Part shown: piece by piece, positions 1-5,939 of the stretch
How the letters are laid out: each line of letters begins with the position of its first letter
How positions within the stretch are numbered: position 1 is the stretch's first letter
From: Beijerinckiaceae bacterium
GTDB taxonomy: Bacteria > Pseudomonadota > Alphaproteobacteria > Rhizobiales > Beijerinckiaceae
Direction of reading: 5' to 3'
DNA length: 7,959 bases
Assembly: GCA_027346205.1 (NCBI GenBank)
Contig: DAIESR010000106.1
Coordinates: 1-7,959 of the forward strand
The notes under the pieces: model-generated
What the model saw: the letters and a program-made list of their open reading frames with translations, nothing else
Told to the model about the DNA's origin: nothing
The model's database searches: none
Made by a program: the position numbers and the translations under genes

Positions 1-38
1 AACCTCAGTTGGAGGAAATCAGCTGGGGCAGGTCACTC

Positions 39-204
39 GCGATGAAGAAGGCTGCGTGAGCAGGATATTACTGGCGTCAAGCCCGGCCATGACGGCTGTG
101 GAAAACAAGACGCCAAATGGGACAGTCCGTAGCGCGCGCCAGGATGTCGATATCGCACTGCTTGCGATGAAGAAAGCCGCGTGAGCGGGACATCATTGGC
201 GTCA
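39..204. repeat. imperfect direct repeat, two copies 125 bp apart
   Basis: Copy A is 39-79 and copy B is 164-204. They match at 35 of 41 positions without gaps. The six differences (50/175, 53/178, 62/187, 66/191, 69/194, 71/196) are all transitions. Both copies start GCGATGAAGAA and end TGGCGTCA. The arrangement suggests an old tandem duplication inside a dispersed intergenic repeat of about 125 bp. It could alternatively be the remains of two tandem small reading frames, since in both copies the frame ends in the residues LAMKKAA followed by TGA, but I consider the repeat reading more likely. Confidence 0.6.
72..115. repeat. nested inverted repeats inside the intergenic element
   Basis: TGGCGTC at 72-78 is the exact inverse of GACGCCA at 109-115. 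CGTCA at 75-79 is also the inverse of TGACG at 90-94, with a 10-base loop. The two pairings share bases and would be alternative stem-loops. TGGCGTC occurs again at 197-203 in the second direct-repeat copy. Such nested inverted repeats are usual for intergenic mosaic elements. There is no T-run, so this is not a typical intrinsic terminator. Confidence 0.45.
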
Positions 205-275
205 TGGCTGATCAAAATCCCCGGCCGCGATCATCCAATCAGTCTTGCGCGAAGGCGCGTAAAAGTCGCTGGCCG

Positions 276-1268
276 CTAAAGCCATTTCGCCCGTCTGAAG
301 CGAATGAACAAAGTGGTGCACAGCACGAGGATGACAGCGATCACGACAAAATAGCCATATTGGGTTTTCAATTCGGGCATGTTTTGGAAGTTCATCCCAT
401 ATATGCCCGCAATGGCTGTCGGAACCGCAAGAATGGCGGCCCAAGCGGCAAGCTGGCGCGTGATCGTGCCTTGGCGCTGCTGCTCCAGCAAAGTGCTGAT
501 CTCGAACACGGAGGTCAGGATGTCGCGCAGCCCGGCAACGGTCGCCTGCACCCTTCGGACATGATCGAGCACGTCGCTGAAATAGGGACGGACTTCCGCA
601 TCGAGATAGGGGAGATCGAGATGGACCAACTTGCTCACCAGCTCGGACATCGGCCCCAGGATGCGCTGGAATTTGATCAGCTCATGCCGAAGCGTGAACA
701 GCCGTGTCACATCCTCGCGGCTCAGGAAAGCATCGAGCGCCAGCTGTTCGATCTTGAGAACTTCATCTTCGATCGTCTCGACGATGGGCAGATAGCCATC
801 CACGACGAAGTCGAGGATCGCGTGCAGAACATAATCGACGCCATGGCTGAGCAGCGCCGGCGCCGCCTCGAGCTGAGCGCGCAATGCGGTATGAGCGCGG
901 GCCGAACCGTGCCGAACCGTGATGATATGGGTCTCGCCGACGAAGATCGCGGTTTCGCCATAGGCGAGCTGGTCCCCTTCCAGATGCGCGGTGCGCGCCA
1001 CGATGAAGAGCTGGTCGCCATAGACATCGACCTTCGGGAGCTGGTGCGCCTTGAGGGCATCTTCGACAGCAAGGGGATGGAGCCCGAAGCTCTCCTGAAG
1101 CGTTCGCAGCTCTTCTTCCGAAGGCTCGAAGAGGCCAATCCAGATGAACTCGGAACGCTCCCTCGCGCAATGCACGGGGCGCTCCAGCGAGACCGCCTCA
1201 ACCTTTTTGCCATTTCGATAGAGATAGGCCGCAATGACGGTCATGCTTTCACTTGTCCCATAGCGCAT
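276..1268 (-). CDS. corA: CorA family divalent cation (Mg2+/Co2+) transporter
   Basis: Inner-membrane channel of the CorA metal ion transporter family, which takes up Mg2+ (also Co2+ or Ni2+) as a pentamer. The 330-residue frame has the usual layout. There is a long cytoplasmic N-terminal domain (about 1-265) rich in charged helices. A first membrane helix (about 272-290) ends in the family signature Y-G-M-N (290-293), followed by the loop FQNMPEL. A second helix (about 304-324) and a basic tail ending RRAKWL follow. Length and signature fit a complete, functional protein. Start choice is uncertain: ATG at 1268 has a GGTGG/GGAAGG purine stretch very close to it, while ATG at 1244 (residue 9, MTVIAAYLYR) matches where family members usually begin, as I recall, but has only a weak GGGA upstream. 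It lies 50 nt downstream of the SulP stop on the same strand, so co-transcription is likely. The ion actually carried cannot be read from the sequence. Confidence 0.93.
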   Translation of the reverse strand: MRYGTSESMTVIAAYLYRNGKKVEAVSLERPVHCARERSEFIWIGLFEPSEEELRTLQESFGLHPLAVEDALKAHQLPKVDVYGDQLFIVARTAHLEGDQLAYGETAIFVGETHIITVRHGSARAHTALRAQLEAAPALLSHGVDYVLHAILDFVVDGYLPIVETIEDEVLKIEQLALDAFLSREDVTRLFTLRHELIKFQRILGPMSELVSKLVHLDLPYLDAEVRPYFSDVLDHVRRVQATVAGLRDILTSVFEISTLLEQQRQGTITRQLAAWAAILAVPTAIAGIYGMNFQNMPELKTQYGYFVVIAVILVLCTTLFIRFRRAKWL

Positions 1269-1318
1269 CCTTCCACCCCAGAGAAAGGATCACACCATCA
1301 AAACCAGGGATCAAACAA

Positions 1319-3022
1319 CTAGCCTTGCGTCTTTTCCCGCGCGCAAGCCAATGCATCGTCGAGTGTAGCCTCGAAGCCCACCTCCGGCGGCCGGACGCCA
1401 TGGGTCATCAGCGCGCGGCGGACCGCCGGCCGTGCCCCGGCCAAATAGATATTGGCATGGTGCCGGCGCGCTTTGCGCGCAAAGCCCTCGATCGTCGTAG
1501 CCGCCGTCGAATCGATGACGGGCACGCCCGAAAAGTCGATGACATAGGCCTTGGGGTGTTCGCCGATTCGGTCGAGCGCGGCCGCGACACTGGCAGCCGA
1601 GCCGAAGAAGAAGGCCCCGGAAATGCGATAGACGATAATATCCGGATCGGTCGCAAGCGCGGCATCATAGGGATGTCGCCCGTCGCCTCGCGCGCTGTCG
1701 GCGACATCCTGCTCGACCAGGGGACGCAGGCTTTCGATTTCGACCGCCTGCGCCATGCGATGCAGGAACAAGAGCACGCCGAGGCCGAAGCCGACGAGAA
1801 TGCCTTCGGTGAGATCGCGAAACACCACCAGAACGAAAGTCGCGAGCAAGACGACGGCATCGCCGCGCGAGGCGCGGATGAGCGTCGCAAACTCTTGCTT
1901 TTCCGTCATGTTCCAGGCGACCATCGCGAGCACGCCGGCGAGCGCGGCGAGCGGGATATAGCTGGCGAGCGGCGCCGCCAACAGCATGAACAGCAGCAGG
2001 AAGACGGAATGCAGCATGCCCGCCACGGGCCCGCGTGCGCCGGCCCGCACATTGGTCGCGGTCCGCGCGATCGCGCCCGTGACACAAACGCCTCCGAACA
2101 GAGCCGAGGCCATATTGGCGGCCCCTTGCGCAACCAGCTCAGCATTGGAACGATGTCTGCGCCCGGTCATGCTGTCGGCGACCACGGCTGAGAGCAGGCT
2201 CTCGATCGAACCAAGAAGCGCGAAGGAAAGCGCAACCGGAAAAAGCGCGCTCACCTTTTCGATCGAGAACGTGGGCAAATGCGGCGCCGGGAGCGATCGC
2301 GGAATGCCGCCAAACACTGTGCCGATCGTTTCCACATGCAAGTGGAGACCCCATGCGACAACGGAAGCCAGGGCGACAGCGATCAGAAAAGCCGGCCAAT
2401 GCGGCCGAAACCGCCGCACGGCGATGATGACGCCGATGGCGAGCGCCGCAAGGGCAGCGGCCGCGGCATTGAACGTGGGCAATGCCGCTGCGAGCGCTTC
2501 GAGCTTCGGGATGAACGGGCCGGGCTCTGGACCTTTCAGCGTGAGGCCGAAAAGGTCTTTGAGCTGACTCGCGAAAATGATCGCCGCGATTCCCGAGGTG
2601 AACCCGACCGTCACCGGGTAAGGAATATATTTGATAAAGGTTCCGAGCCGCAGGAGGCCACCCACAAGCAGGATCACGCCGGACATGAATGTCGCGAGAA
2701 GCAGTCCGTCCACCCCGTACTGCGCGACCGTCGCGGCGACCAGCACGATGAACGCGCCCGCGGGGCCGCCGATCTGAAATCGGCTGCCGCCGAGCGCCGA
2801 GACGACGAAGCCGCCGACGATGGCCGTGTAGAGCCCTCGATCTGGCGTCACGCCTGAAGCAATCGCAATAGCCAGGGACAGCGGCAAGGCGACGATCGCG
2901 ACGGTCAGCCCGGCCATGGCATCGGCCCGCAAATCGGCTAGGCAATAACGTTCGCGCAGGATGGTGACGAGCTTCGGCGTATGAAGCTCAATGAATGTGG
3001 GCTGATGTGCCGGGGCAACCAT
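1319..3022 (-). CDS. SulP family anion transporter with C-terminal STAS domain
   Basis: Membrane transporter of the SulP (SLC26-like) family; members carry sulfate, bicarbonate or C4-dicarboxylates, and the substrate here cannot be assigned. From ATG 3022 it has 567 residues. The SulP signature AIVALPLSLAIAIASG begins near residue 42, GGPAGAF is at about 85-91, IPYPVTVGF near 133, and ESLLSAVVADSMTG at about 274-287. Many hydrophobic helices fill residues 35-425. A cytoplasmic STAS domain runs from about 459 to the end, with DFSGVPVIDSTA near 496-507. Start choice: the frame can extend to a GTG at 3067 or an ATG at 3043, but neither has a Shine-Dalgarno sequence. ATG 3022 follows AGAGAG about 9 nt upstream and gives an N-terminus (MVAPAHQPTF) leading into the conserved part. 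It is preceded by the XRE regulator gene (stop at 3111) and followed by corA, all on one strand. No frameshift or missing segment is visible. Confidence 0.93.
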   Translation of the reverse strand: MVAPAHQPTFIELHTPKLVTILRERYCLADLRADAMAGLTVAIVALPLSLAIAIASGVTPDRGLYTAIVGGFVVSALGGSRFQIGGPAGAFIVLVAATVAQYGVDGLLLATFMSGVILLVGGLLRLGTFIKYIPYPVTVGFTSGIAAIIFASQLKDLFGLTLKGPEPGPFIPKLEALAAALPTFNAAAAALAALAIGVIIAVRRFRPHWPAFLIAVALASVVAWGLHLHVETIGTVFGGIPRSLPAPHLPTFSIEKVSALFPVALSFALLGSIESLLSAVVADSMTGRRHRSNAELVAQGAANMASALFGGVCVTGAIARTATNVRAGARGPVAGMLHSVFLLLFMLLAAPLASYIPLAALAGVLAMVAWNMTEKQEFATLIRASRGDAVVLLATFVLVVFRDLTEGILVGFGLGVLLFLHRMAQAVEIESLRPLVEQDVADSARGDGRHPYDAALATDPDIIVYRISGAFFFGSAASVAAALDRIGEHPKAYVIDFSGVPVIDSTAATTIEGFARKARRHHANIYLAGARPAVRRALMTHGVRPPEVGFEATLDDALACAREKTQG

Positions 3023-3110
3023 TGCTCTTAGCTCTCTGCGCATGCGCGGCGGGAGCTTCGGCTTCACAGCCGGCAGCCGTCGCAGAGTGTCCGTCAGGAG
3101 AGCTGCAGCA

Positions 3111-3365
3111 CTAGGCCTTGGCGCTTTTGAGTCTCACGCCTCGGCCCCCGTCCCGGCTCATCGCATTGTCGCCGATCAGCTCAATTCCGGCGCGGTCGAA
3201 AGCTTCGACCACTTTGGTGAGCGTATCGACCACACCACGCACATTGCCTTCGCTCGCCTCCATCCGCTGGATGGTCGGCAGCGAGACCCCCGACAACTCG
3301 GCGAGTTGACGTTGATCGATGCCAAGCAAGGCGCGCGCGGCGCGCATCTGGGCGGCGGTGATCAT
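3111..3365 (-). CDS. small XRE-type helix-turn-helix regulator
   Basis: An 84-residue DNA-binding protein. The helix-turn-helix spans about residues 17-37: QLAELSGVS with recognition helix LPTIQRME, a standard XRE/Cro pattern. A helix containing VVEAFDRAGIELIG and a basic C-terminus GVRLKSAKA follow. As I recall, small regulators ending in a similar 'AGIEFI..GGVRL' tail occur beside transporter genes in Rhizobiales. The start is well supported: GGAGGG at 3369-3374 lies 3 nt before ATG 3365. It is the first gene of the presumed XRE-SulP-CorA unit and probably controls it, or its own promoter; that is inference from position. No toxin-like partner gene is seen next to it, so it is unlikely to be an antitoxin of a complete pair. 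Confidence 0.88.
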   Translation of the reverse strand: MITAAQMRAARALLGIDQRQLAELSGVSLPTIQRMEASEGNVRGVVDTLTKVVEAFDRAGIELIGDNAMSRDGGRGVRLKSAKA

Positions 3366-3385
3366 GAACCCTCCGTCTAGCGATC

Positions 3386-3414
3386 CATATGCCAGACCGC
3401 ATAAATCATGTCAA
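3386..3414 (-). promoter_or_regulatory. putative sigma70-type promoter for XRE-SulP-CorA unit
   Basis: On the minus strand, a perfect -35 hexamer TTGACA (3414-3409) is followed after exactly 17 nt by CATATG (3391-3386), a weak -10 with three of six consensus bases. The start would fall near 3379, giving a leader of about 14 nt that still contains the GGAGGG ribosome binding site. The perfect -35 and ideal spacing make it plausible; the weak -10 would fit an activated or regulated promoter. Confidence 0.45.
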
Positions 3415-3419
3415 ATACA

Positions 3420-3448
3420 TTAATATCAAAGTTATATACATCTATAAT
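3420..3448 (+). promoter_or_regulatory. putative sigma70-type promoter for the DsbA-family gene
   Basis: On the plus strand, TTAATA (3420-3425, four of six -35 consensus bases) is followed after 17 nt by a perfect TATAAT -10 (3443-3448). The start would be near 3455, leaving an untranslated leader of about 160 nt before ATG 3615. The -10 lies inside the palindrome TATAATTATA (3443-3452). The stretch 3401-3470 is extremely AT-rich (57 of 70 bases), so chance matches are more likely than usual here. Confidence 0.4.
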
Positions 3449-3600
3449 TATACTAGAAATATGTATCCAAACTGGCTCGGCGCCAGACGTTCCGGCCAAC
3501 TCAAGGAACATGCGGAACTCGATGCGGCCTGGCTTTTGCGTCAAACCGTCGAAACGATCATCGAGAGTTCCGCCCGGCTCGAACGCGGTGGACGAAGCTT

Positions 3601-3608
3601 GGAAAGGA
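3601..3608 (+). promoter_or_regulatory. ribosome binding site deciding the DsbA-family start
   Basis: GGAAAGGA at 3601-3608 lies 6 nt before ATG 3615. The open frame extends upstream to an ATG at 3408, but that would translate the AT-rich promoter region and add about 69 residues without family similarity. This site therefore supports the internal ATG. Confidence 0.75.
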
Positions 3609-3614
3609 TCTCTC

Positions 3615-4274
3615 ATGAGCGCCACGGCCGCCACGCTCGGCACACCCTTCAAGATCGCCGTTTTCGCCGATATCACCTGTCCCTGGTGCTATCTCGGCAA
3701 GCGCAGGCTCGAAGCGGCATTGGCATCCTCACCGGCCTTGTCATTTGAAATCGATTGGCATCCCTTTCAACGCGATCCCGCTTTGCCGGAGGATGGGCTC
3801 CCCTGGCAAACCTATCTCGCGCGCGGGAACAGTCCGGAACGCATAGAAGCGACTTTGGCGGAGATCAGCGCCGCGGGACGCACAGTCGGTCTCGGCTTCG
3901 CTTTCGACAAGATTGCCAAAGTCCCGAATACATTCGATGCACATCGGCTGATCTATTGGGCCTATCCCTCTGTCATCAAGTCGCGCATCGTCGAACGCCT
4001 GTTCAAGGCACATTTCATCGATGGTCTGGATATTGGCGACCGCAACCAGCTCATCGCACTCGCGCAAGAGGCCGGCATGGATGGCGATGCCGCCTTCGAT
4101 CTCTTCGCGCGTCGCGACGACATTGACGTGCTGCGCCGCGAAATCGAGGTCTCGCACGCATTGGTCAAGCAAGTGCCCTTCTTCGTCTTCGGCGAAGATG
4201 TCGTCGTGCCCGGCGGCCAATCCGAAGACGAGCTGAAGCGGGCGCTCGCCAAGGCCATTGCCCAAGCGGAATAA
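3615..4274 (+). CDS. DsbA family (FrnE-like) thiol-disulfide oxidoreductase
   Basis: A 219-residue protein with the thioredoxin-fold DsbA/FrnE layout. A first beta strand FKIAVFADITC leads to the active-site motif C22-P-W-C25. The sequence YLGKRRLE follows, then a helical insertion (about 65-165), then a C-terminal thioredoxin part with the cis-proline segment KQVPFFVFGE and the GGQSEDEL stretch typical of this family. No signal peptide is present, so it should act in the cytoplasm, as FrnE-type proteins do. Such proteins catalyse dithiol/disulfide exchange or use glutathione; the substrate is unknown. One small oddity: the residues before the cis-proline are VKQV instead of the more common GVxGV, which may alter substrate choice. 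It starts its own transcription unit, divergent from XRE, and converges on the next gene with 19 nt between the stops. Confidence 0.9.
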   Translation: MSATAATLGTPFKIAVFADITCPWCYLGKRRLEAALASSPALSFEIDWHPFQRDPALPEDGLPWQTYLARGNSPERIEATLAEISAAGRTVGLGFAFDKIAKVPNTFDAHRLIYWAYPSVIKSRIVERLFKAHFIDGLDIGDRNQLIALAQEAGMDGDAAFDLFARRDDIDVLRREIEVSHALVKQVPFFVFGEDVVVPGGQSEDELKRALAKAIAQAE

Positions 4275-4293
4275 GCGACGCGCGACATATCGC

Positions 4294-5715
4294 TCAAGGG
4301 CCACAGAAGATCGGCACCAGAGCTGTGCGATTTGTCGTAACGATGTCGCCGAGGCTGTGGTCGGCGCCAGCCCCCGCCTCCTTTGGCTTGTTGGGACCGA
4401 GAAAGGCTGCGAGTCGCGCCGAAACCATCAAACTCCGGCTCACCGCTGGAACGATGTCACCGATCTGTTTCGCCGGCGCCTTGCTGTCCTGCAAAAGGCC
4501 GATCAACGCGCCGGTTCGGTCGAAGACGGGACTTCCCGCAATGGCGCCTTGCGGTGCCGCGAGAATCCGCAATCCCGGCGCCGACACATGTGTCAAAAGC
4601 GTGCCTGACGTTGCCACAAGTTCTGAAGACGGTTCTGACATGGGCTGTGCTGCCGTCGCACCCTGCCGTGCTTGCTTTGCGATGAAGCTCATCACCACCA
4701 CATCAGCCGGCGCGGCGGGCGGCTGCATGCGCAGCGCGACAGGTGTCACAGAAATATTCGTTGCTTCAAGAAGCGCGAGGTCGCCATCCTGCTTGCTGAT
4801 TTTCGCGATCTGCCCTCGGATTTTCGGAGTGGGACAACCGCTTGCCGGAAGGCTGGCTAAAACCAATCCGTCGCCGACAACGATGCCATTGGCCATAACG
4901 ACGGGCAAAGGCGCGGCCGATGGTGTCTGACCTGGGAAAGGCTCGAAGGAATCGGCAGCTGCGATGACCAGTCTTTCATAAGTTGCTTTGGCGGACGCCG
5001 GATAGGTGAAGGTGAAGCCCATGACGACCGACACGCCATTGCGCAGGCCACGCGCGGCGCGGCTGTAGAACTGATGACCGGCGCTCTCGCCGGTCACGAC
5101 ATAAAAGTCGGGCCGCAGAATCTTATAGGTGACTTTGCGATTGCGGCTTTCGAGACGCGCCGCATCGAATTTCTGCGCCAGATTCCCTGCGCTTTCCGGC
5201 GTCATTTCTGTTTCGAGCGCCGCCGATCTGTCGGCCGAAAAATAGCGCGTGCCGGTTTTTGTCGCGGCCGATTTGGAAAGCAGCCTCAAAGGCACGCCGA
5301 TCTTCGTGCCGTTGCGGGCATCAGTCGTGATCGAAAAGCGCATTGCTCGTTTCGCCTGCGCCGCGAGCGCGGCGAGCCGCGCCCGACCCTTCGCATCGAG
5401 CGTCCCATCGCCGGGCAGTTGCGAGCGCGTGGCAAAAGCGATAATCGCTTTGCGCGTGCCTTTGCCAAAGCGGCCATCGACCGTGCCCTGATAATCACCG
5501 GTCCAGATCAAACCGTCCTGGATCGCCTTGCGGTCGGCTTCCGGCAAAGCGTCGAAAACCGTCGCGGCCCGATCCTGAGAGGCATCATTCAAAGCGGCCG
5601 GCCAAGGTGAAGTTTGCGCATGCGCATGCCCGGTACTGAGTATACCAATCGCGAAACAGGCAGGAAAACAGCCGAGAAAAACGGCAAAAGGAATTGTTCC
5701 AATAAAGCTACGCAT
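4294..5715 (-). CDS. exported peptidoglycan-binding protein with degenerate trypsin-like domain
   Basis: A 473-residue exported protein. Residues 1-33 form a signal peptide (MRSF, hydrophobic core, cleavage after A-H-A before Q34). About 62-118 is a PG_binding_1 domain, with DYQGTVDGRFGKGTRKAI as its core. About 126-262 is a mixed alpha/beta domain of unknown role, ending near DSFEPFPG. About 270-440 resembles a trypsin-like peptidase: IVVGDGLVLAS, then DGDLALLEA (Asp present), then GAIAGSPVFDRTGALIGLL where proteases have GNSGGPLF. In that alignment the nucleophile Ser becomes Ala393, and no His is seen in the expected 'TNHHV' place (LASLPASGC instead), so the domain is probably not an active protease. 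This alignment was done by eye. Start: a GTG at 5724 is in frame, but GAAGAG (5724-5729) sits 8 nt before ATG 5715, favouring the ATG. It is divergent from the A2M gene across the palindrome region. Confidence 0.82.
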   Translation of the reverse strand: MRSFIGTIPFAVFLGCFPACFAIGILSTGHAHAQTSPWPAALNDASQDRAATVFDALPEADRKAIQDGLIWTGDYQGTVDGRFGKGTRKAIIAFATRSQLPGDGTLDAKGRARLAALAAQAKRAMRFSITTDARNGTKIGVPLRLLSKSAATKTGTRYFSADRSAALETEMTPESAGNLAQKFDAARLESRNRKVTYKILRPDFYVVTGESAGHQFYSRAARGLRNGVSVVMGFTFTYPASAKATYERLVIAAADSFEPFPGQTPSAAPLPVVMANGIVVGDGLVLASLPASGCPTPKIRGQIAKISKQDGDLALLEATNISVTPVALRMQPPAAPADVVVMSFIAKQARQGATAAQPMSEPSSELVATSGTLLTHVSAPGLRILAAPQGAIAGSPVFDRTGALIGLLQDSKAPAKQIGDIVPAVSRSLMVSARLAAFLGPNKPKEAGAGADHSLGDIVTTNRTALVPIFCGP

Positions 5716-5770
5716 GTCACACACTCTTCATGGGAAGATTGTCGATGTTGACGAAACCGCTGCGGCAGGA

Positions 5771-5790
5771 AACTGTGCCATGGCACAGTT
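5771..5790. promoter_or_regulatory. perfect 20-bp palindrome, probable operator
   Basis: AACTGTGCCATGGCACAGTT reads identically on both strands over all 20 bases. It lies in the divergent region, about 56 nt upstream of the pseudo-protease start codon. A perfect even palindrome of this length without a loop is typical of a dimeric repressor site (TetR- or MarR-like proteins bind such sites); the regulator is not identifiable here. It is not a sigma54 promoter: TGGCAC resembles a -24 element, but no GC-containing -12 element follows at the right distance. Confidence 0.6.
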
Positions 5791-5820
5791 CATCGTGACA
5801 TGGCACAGTTCATCGTGACA
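5779..5820. repeat. 20-bp tandem direct repeat, 2.1 copies
   Basis: The 20-base unit CATGGCACAGTTCATCGTGA occurs at 5779-5798 and again, unchanged, at 5799-5818, followed by the first two bases of a third copy. The first copy overlaps the palindrome at 5771-5790. As a result the half-site TGGCACAGTT lies at 5781-5790 and 5801-5810, and a second, imperfect palindrome (GTGACATGGCAC) is centred at 5800/5801. The 20-bp period is close to two helical turns, which would put bound proteins on one DNA face. Confidence 0.85.
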
Positions 5821-5927
5821 GCGGCTGTTTGGATAATTTTGATCCTTGTCAATTTTCGCGGCGCCGATTTCCGCTGTACCTATTCTCAAAAGGCAAATTT
5901 TCATAGTGCATAGCCGGTTCGTGCAAT

Positions 5928-5933
5928 GGGGAG
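5928..5933 (+). promoter_or_regulatory. ribosome binding site of the A2M gene
   Basis: GGGGAG lies 6 nt before ATG 5940. It is a strong Shine-Dalgarno match and fixes the start, which is followed immediately by a signal peptide. Confidence 0.8.
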
Positions 5934-5939
5934 AAACGC

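Larger units (their letters stand above)
1..275. other. intergenic region downstream of corA, repeat-bearing
   Basis: No convincing protein gene is seen here. The first 205 bases hold an imperfect direct repeat and inverted repeats (separate entries). Bases 80-94 contain the CAAGCCCGGCCATGACG type of string that, as I recall, is common in dispersed intergenic repeats of Rhizobiales. Short open frames exist on both strands, including a GTG-started 42-codon frame at 56-184, but they lie in the repeat and have no clear ribosome binding site. Between 205 and the corA stop at 276 there is a small GCGC-GAAG-GCGC hairpin (about 248-259) without a T-run, so no confident terminator can be called. Confidence 0.6.
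3366..3614. other. AT-rich divergent intergenic region
   Basis: This separates the minus-strand XRE gene from the plus-strand DsbA-family gene. The left part (about 3401-3470) has only 13 G/C bases in 70 and holds two divergent core promoters. It also has repeated ATACAT words at 3415-3420 and 3436-3441 (21 bp apart) and an inverted ATGTAT at 3461-3466, which could be binding sites for a regulator. The right part (3470-3600) returns to GC-rich composition. It is open in several frames, but I recognise no protein in it; it would be the leader of the downstream gene. Confidence 0.5.
5716..5939. other. divergent intergenic region between pseudo-protease and A2M genes
   Basis: It contains the palindrome/tandem array at 5771-5820. 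I could not find a convincing -35/-10 pair for either gene. TTGTCA at 5846-5851 (plus) and TTGACA at 5852-5847 (minus) resemble -35 hexamers, but neither has a good -10 at 16-18 nt. The array is about 56 nt from the pseudo-protease ATG and about 120-150 nt from the A2M ATG, so it is better placed to act on the former. Confidence 0.5.

Noticed and set aside
204..1322. Long plus-strand open frame (372 codons) opposite corA
   Set aside because: It is the antisense shadow of corA in GC-rich DNA; its translation shows no family features, and the minus-strand frame has the YGMN motif and membrane helices.
1253..2857. Several long plus-strand open frames opposite the SulP gene
   Set aside because: Low-complexity, Arg/Glu-rich shadows of the SulP frame with no recognisable domain.
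3408..3614. N-terminal extension of the DsbA-family frame
   Set aside because: It would translate the promoter region; the good ribosome binding site at 3601-3608 and the family start favour ATG 3615.
3377..3676. 99-codon minus-strand frame between the XRE and DsbA-family genes
   Set aside because: It runs through the AT-rich promoter region and the start of the DsbA-family gene, has no domain, and its composition does not look coding.
4274..4294. Inverted repeat AGCGA...TCGCT between the convergent genes as a terminator
   Set aside because: Only a 5-bp stem with an 11-base loop and no T-run; too weak to call.
5781..5800. TGGCAC as part of a sigma54 (-24/-12) promoter
   Set aside because: No GC-containing -12 element follows at the required spacing; the palindrome and tandem repeat explain the motif better.
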